NCBI GenBank assembly: GCA_024653795.1
Contig: JANLHY010000027.1
Location: 1-7,400 of the forward strand
DNA: 7,400 nt
Source of the DNA: Candidatus Brocadiaceae bacterium
Lineage (GTDB): Bacteria > Planctomycetota > Brocadiia > Brocadiales > Brocadiaceae
Direction: 5' to 3'
The position numbers and the translations under genes were made by a program. Below, piece by piece: positions 5,422 through 7,400 of the stretch (its first letter is position 1; every line of letters begins with the position of its first letter). The notes beneath the pieces were generated by a model. That model was not told where the DNA came from and did not search any database. It saw only the letters and a list, made by a program, of their open reading frames with translations.

Positions 5422-5440
5422 TCCCCAGCATAGCTGGGGG
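5422..5440. repeat. GC-rich hairpin in the 5261-5829 gap
   Basis: CCCCAGC at 5423-5429 pairs perfectly with GCTGGGG at 5433-5439 around a 3-base loop. There is no real T-run on either side, only TTTAG after it, so it is a poor terminator candidate. Its CCCCAGC...GCTGGGG core recurs in the palindrome at 5641-5671, suggesting a common repeat origin. Confidence 0.5.
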
Positions 5441-5456
5441 TTTAGCTTAGTAATTA

Positions 5457-5490
5457 TGGAAAAACTATCAGTGCCCTCTGATTTTGTGGT
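5457..5490. repeat. Degenerate copy of the AAAAACTATC-GTGG repeat
   Basis: The stretch starts GGAAAAACTATCAGTG and ends TTGTGGT. It aligns with 5776-5811 through AAAAACTATC, GTG, a C/T-rich block and TGTGG, with several substitutions and a short deletion. It is the decayed member of the pair. Confidence 0.45.
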
Positions 5491-5512
5491 AGCGGGAGTT
5501 TTCTCCTGCTAC
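5489..5512. repeat. 10-bp stem, 4-base loop hairpin
   Basis: GTAGCGGGAG at 5489-5498 pairs with CTCCTGCTAC at 5503-5512 around TTTT, with one G-T pair. It lies just outside the inverted-repeat element starting at 5521. A T-run is lacking on both sides, so a terminator role is not supported. Confidence 0.5.
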
Positions 5513-5603
5513 TGATGCATAGGGATTGACAATAAATAATCTGAACAAGTTTGTTGTCCGACACTTTGAAGATCAGGCACTGTCATGGCTAAAGCCCAAT
5601 TCA

Positions 5604-5631
5604 GACTTCGTCGTGAGCTCAGTCGAACGAT
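5604..5631. repeat. Dispersed repeat, copy B (28 bases)
   Basis: The unit opens GACTTCGTCGTGAGCTCAG and ends GTCGAACGAT, matching copy A at 3898-3927 in the same orientation. It lies inside the inverted-repeat element at 5521-5749, so either it inserted there or it belongs to that element. Confidence 0.65.
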
Positions 5632-5640
5632 AAGACCGTT

Positions 5641-5671
5641 ACTAACCCCCAGCCTTAAGGCTGGGGTTAGT
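5641..5671. repeat. Near-perfect 31-base palindrome
   Basis: The left arm ACTAACCCCCAGCCTT and the right arm AAGGCTGGGGTTAGT are reverse complements except for one extra C in the left arm. The centre is TTAA with no spacer, so it would extrude as a cruciform or form a tight RNA hairpin with a strained loop. It occupies the middle of the element at 5521-5749. Confidence 0.7.
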
Positions 5672-5775
5672 GGGTACACGTCCTACCGGAGCTTTAGCCC
5701 TGTTGGCACAGCAACATGAAGTTGTTCATGTTATTTATTGTCAATCCCATAGCCAGGAGGAAACTTCTGACTTCA

Positions 5776-5811
5776 GAAAAACTATCTGTGATCTCCGTGT
5801 CTCTGTGGCTA
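5776..5811. repeat. Dispersed repeat of the TCTCTGTGGC type
   Basis: The stretch runs AGAAAAACTATCTGTGATCT and then CCGTGTCTCTGTGGCTAG. This CTGTGATCTC-GTGTCTCTGTGG word family is a dispersed non-coding repeat that occurs in many unrelated bacterial genomes. It lies 18 bases beyond the end of the ApgM gene. A decayed relative is at 5457-5490. Confidence 0.6.
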
Positions 5812-5829
5812 GAAAGTCGAAAGCCTGAT

Positions 5830-7026
5830 TTATCGAAAAGAACTTGAGATAAGGCGCTCGATTAATCGGTGTCCATCCTTTATGTGGAGGCCGGAGGCAT
5901 GGGCGTTAGCCTCGGTATACGGAAGCCCAATTCCTTTTTCTATCCCCGTGCCATAGGCCGCAAAAGGGACAGATTCCGGTGTGTGAGTCCGTTTTACAAT
6001 TGGAGTGTAATGGTCTGGGAGCACCAAAATACGAAGGTCTCTGAATTTGTTCTTTGCTGCAAGGATAGGCCCTATTATCTTGCTGTCTACCTGTTCAATA
6101 GCCAGTACCTTTTCGTGCACGTTACCCTCGTGTCCGGCCTCGTCAGGGGCCTCAATGTGTATCAATACGATGTCGTGGTTTTCTAATGCCTTGATGGCAT
6201 ATTGGCCCTTATTGGTATAATTGGTATCAAGGTATCCAGTAGCGCCCGGTACCTCTATGATGTCCCATCCAAGATAGCAGGCAATACCCTTAATCAAATC
6301 CACAGCGGTAATAACGGCGCCCGTGAGATTAAACCGTTCTTTAAAAGTGGGCATGTTGGGGCGATGTCCCTGTCCCCACAGCCAGATCATATTGGCAGGG
6401 TTTTCTTCCAGGTCTACGCGAACCTTGTTTATTTCATGATTAGACAGGAGCGCCCGTGACCGCTCCATGAGATCAACAAGGATTTCGCTTCCGTTTCCTT
6501 TGGGAAGATGTTTTCGGATTGATTGCCCCATAATATCGTGTGGCGGAAAACATTTGGCATCCATCTTCTGTGTGCCTTTGTATACCATAATGTGTCGATA
6601 GCTTTTGCCTGTGTAAAATTGGATGGTGTCATTTCTCAGTTTTTCATTGAGTAGTTTAACTAGAACATCTGCTTCGTCCGTTTTTATGTGACTAGCGCAA
6701 AAGTCCTCCAGGGTATCTTCGTCTGCAGTGATAAGGTTGCACCGAAAAGCCCAATCGTCCTTTTCGAGCTGAATACCAATACTAGCAGCTTCTAAGGGTG
6801 CACGGCCTGAATAGTATTCCTTTGGATTGTAACCTACAATGGTAAGATTGGCTACATCACTACCTGGTGGAAACCCGCCGGGGATGGTTCTAACAACACC
6901 AAGCTGGCCATTTTGTGCGAGAAAATCGAGGTTCGGGGTTCTGGCCGTTTCGACGGGGGTCCTGCCGCCGAGTTTTTCTATGGGGTAATCCGCCATTCCA
7001 TCAGGAATAATGATGCAGTATTTCAT
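5830..7026 (-). CDS. apgM: ApgM-family protein, probable alternative homoserine kinase
   Basis: The 398-residue product belongs to the cofactor-independent phosphoglycerate mutase, archaeal (ApgM) branch of the alkaline phosphatase superfamily. The metal and catalytic residues are all present: Asp9 in IIPDGMAD, the phospho-acceptor Ser56 in PPGSDVANLTIVGYNP, GRAPLEAASIG (74-84), Asp295 and His299 in APDEAGHEGN, Asp338-His339 in LPDHYTP, and His348 in THTPESVPF. A bacterial clade of this family of about 400 residues is annotated as a proposed homoserine kinase (TIGR02535 type), largely because it replaces thrB beside threonine genes. Here the gene starts 8 bases after the homoserine dehydrogenase stop, with GGAGG (7035-7031) overlapping that stop, so the two are co-translated. 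That context favours homoserine phosphorylation. Glycolytic 2,3-phosphoglycerate interconversion remains possible, since sequence alone does not separate the two. No classical terminator follows. Confidence 0.85.
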   Translation of the reverse strand: MKYCIIIPDGMADYPIEKLGGRTPVETARTPNLDFLAQNGQLGVVRTIPGGFPPGSDVANLTIVGYNPKEYYSGRAPLEAASIGIQLEKDDWAFRCNLITADEDTLEDFCASHIKTDEADVLVKLLNEKLRNDTIQFYTGKSYRHIMVYKGTQKMDAKCFPPHDIMGQSIRKHLPKGNGSEILVDLMERSRALLSNHEINKVRVDLEENPANMIWLWGQGHRPNMPTFKERFNLTGAVITAVDLIKGIACYLGWDIIEVPGATGYLDTNYTNKGQYAIKALENHDIVLIHIEAPDEAGHEGNVHEKVLAIEQVDSKIIGPILAAKNKFRDLRILVLPDHYTPIVKRTHTPESVPFAAYGTGIEKGIGLPYTEANAHASGLHIKDGHRLIERLISSSFR

Positions 7027-7034
7027 GATGCCTC

Positions 7035-7400
7035 CTATTCTTCCACGCGTAAAAATTTTGTATGGTCTTTTATCACATCTAACCGTTTAATCTCTGTAAG
7101 TGCCTTTTGTAAATTGCCTTCCTCTGCAAGATGGGTCATCATTACGAGAGGAACGTTGCCGTTTTCCTTGGCCTTGTGCTGGATGACAGAGGCAATGCTT
7201 ATCTCATAATTTCCCAGAATACCAGATATTTTTGCAAGTACGCCGGGTTTATCTACAACAGAAAATCGTAAGTAATAGCGTGTTTTGATCTGTAGAATAT
7301 CGGCAATGGGGGCACGTTCACAACGTCCTGAAAAGGTCTTCATGGCATTGAACGTAATTCCTGCCCGGCCAAGCGCAACATCCACAAGGTCTGCAACCAC
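7035..7400 (-). CDS. hom: Homoserine dehydrogenase, C-terminal part with ACT domain
   Basis: The frame is open to the window edge and ends at TAG 7037-7035; 121 residues are visible, and the true start lies beyond 7400. The first codon, GTG, encodes an internal Val. The segment VVADLVDVALGRAG is the end of the catalytic/dimerisation domain, as in the family pattern P-T-A-S-A-V-V-A-D-L-V-D. From about residue 41 it continues as an ACT domain: YYLRFSVVDKPGVLAKISGI, then LGNYEISIASVIQH, PLVMMTHLAEEGNLQKALTE and a final strand KFLRVEE. ACT domains here mediate feedback by threonine in known homologues; regulation in this protein is inferred. Homoserine dehydrogenase reduces aspartate semialdehyde to homoserine, the branch-point to threonine and methionine. 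The next gene 8 bases downstream is the ApgM-family enzyme. Confidence 0.95.
   Translation of the reverse strand: MVADLVDVALGRAGITFNAMKTFSGRCERAPIADILQIKTRYYLRFSVVDKPGVLAKISGILGNYEISIASVIQHKAKENGNVPLVMMTHLAEEGNLQKALTEIKRLDVIKDHTKFLRVEE

Larger units (their letters stand above)
5521..5749. mobile_element. MITE-like 229-bp element with terminal inverted repeats
   Basis: GGGATTGACAATAAATAA at 5522-5539 is the exact reverse complement of 5731-5748. Similarity continues inward (TGAACAA in both) and then as GGCTAAAGC at 5588-5596 on the left, mirrored by GCTTTAGCC at 5691-5699 on the right. The triplet ATA occurs directly outside both ends and might be a target duplication, but three bases are weak evidence. 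The interior carries the dispersed repeat copy at 5604-5631 and the palindrome at 5641-5671, and no gene. Small size, inverted ends and absence of coding sequence fit a non-autonomous transposable element; the supplying transposase is not in the window. Confidence 0.6.

Noticed and set aside
5422..5512. Hairpins as intrinsic terminators for the flanking genes
   Set aside because: Neither stem is followed by a T-run on either strand, and both flanking operons read minus-strand, with these stems upstream of the dehydrogenase.

Overview
The window is bacterial DNA of moderate GC, with one visibly AT-rich stretch (about 394-1517). Genes are compact, with bacterial ribosome-binding sites, but every large gap is filled with short dispersed repeats and hairpins. 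No gene fixes the taxon. A repeat-rich genome with an acyl-CoA dehydrogenase/ETF cluster and an ApgM-type enzyme next to homoserine dehydrogenase would fit an anaerobic lineage such as an anammox planctomycete or a Desulfobacterota-like bacterium. That placement is a low-confidence inference.

Positions 1-1517 (plus strand) form an accessory island. It holds the C-terminal half of a DUF5615 PIN-like toxin-type protein, an unrecognised 57-residue ORF, a 91-residue protein resembling small helical antitoxins, a 34-residue ORF overlapping its end, and an AT-rich gene for a five-helix membrane protein whose start overlaps that small ORF. Nothing here is identified beyond the toxin/antitoxin resemblance.

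Positions 1518-2010 contain no intact gene. Three REP-like hairpins surround the remains of a REP-associated tyrosine transposase (RAYT). Its first residues and last residues are recognisable in two different frames, and the whole catalytic middle is missing. Next to it is a 163-bp unit bounded by 19-bp inverted repeats, which ends at the base before the etfA stop codon.

Positions 2011-5260 (minus strand) carry, in transcription order, an acyl-CoA dehydrogenase, etfB and etfA. The dehydrogenase would oxidise an acyl-CoA thioester and pass electrons to the EtfAB heterodimer. The two gaps inside this set, each about 210 bp, contain different inverted-repeat elements, which is unusual inside a presumed operon.

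Positions 5261-5829 form a 569-bp gene-free repeat cluster: two hairpins, a 229-bp element with 18-bp terminal inverted repeats and a near-perfect palindrome nested within it, a second copy of a repeat found in the dehydrogenase-etfB gap, and two related copies of another dispersed repeat.

Positions 5830-7400 (minus strand) carry the C-terminus of homoserine dehydrogenase (hom, with ACT domain), followed 8 bases later by an ApgM-family enzyme. This pairing matches the proposed alternative homoserine kinase of threonine biosynthesis, making it the more likely role than glycolytic phosphoglycerate mutase.
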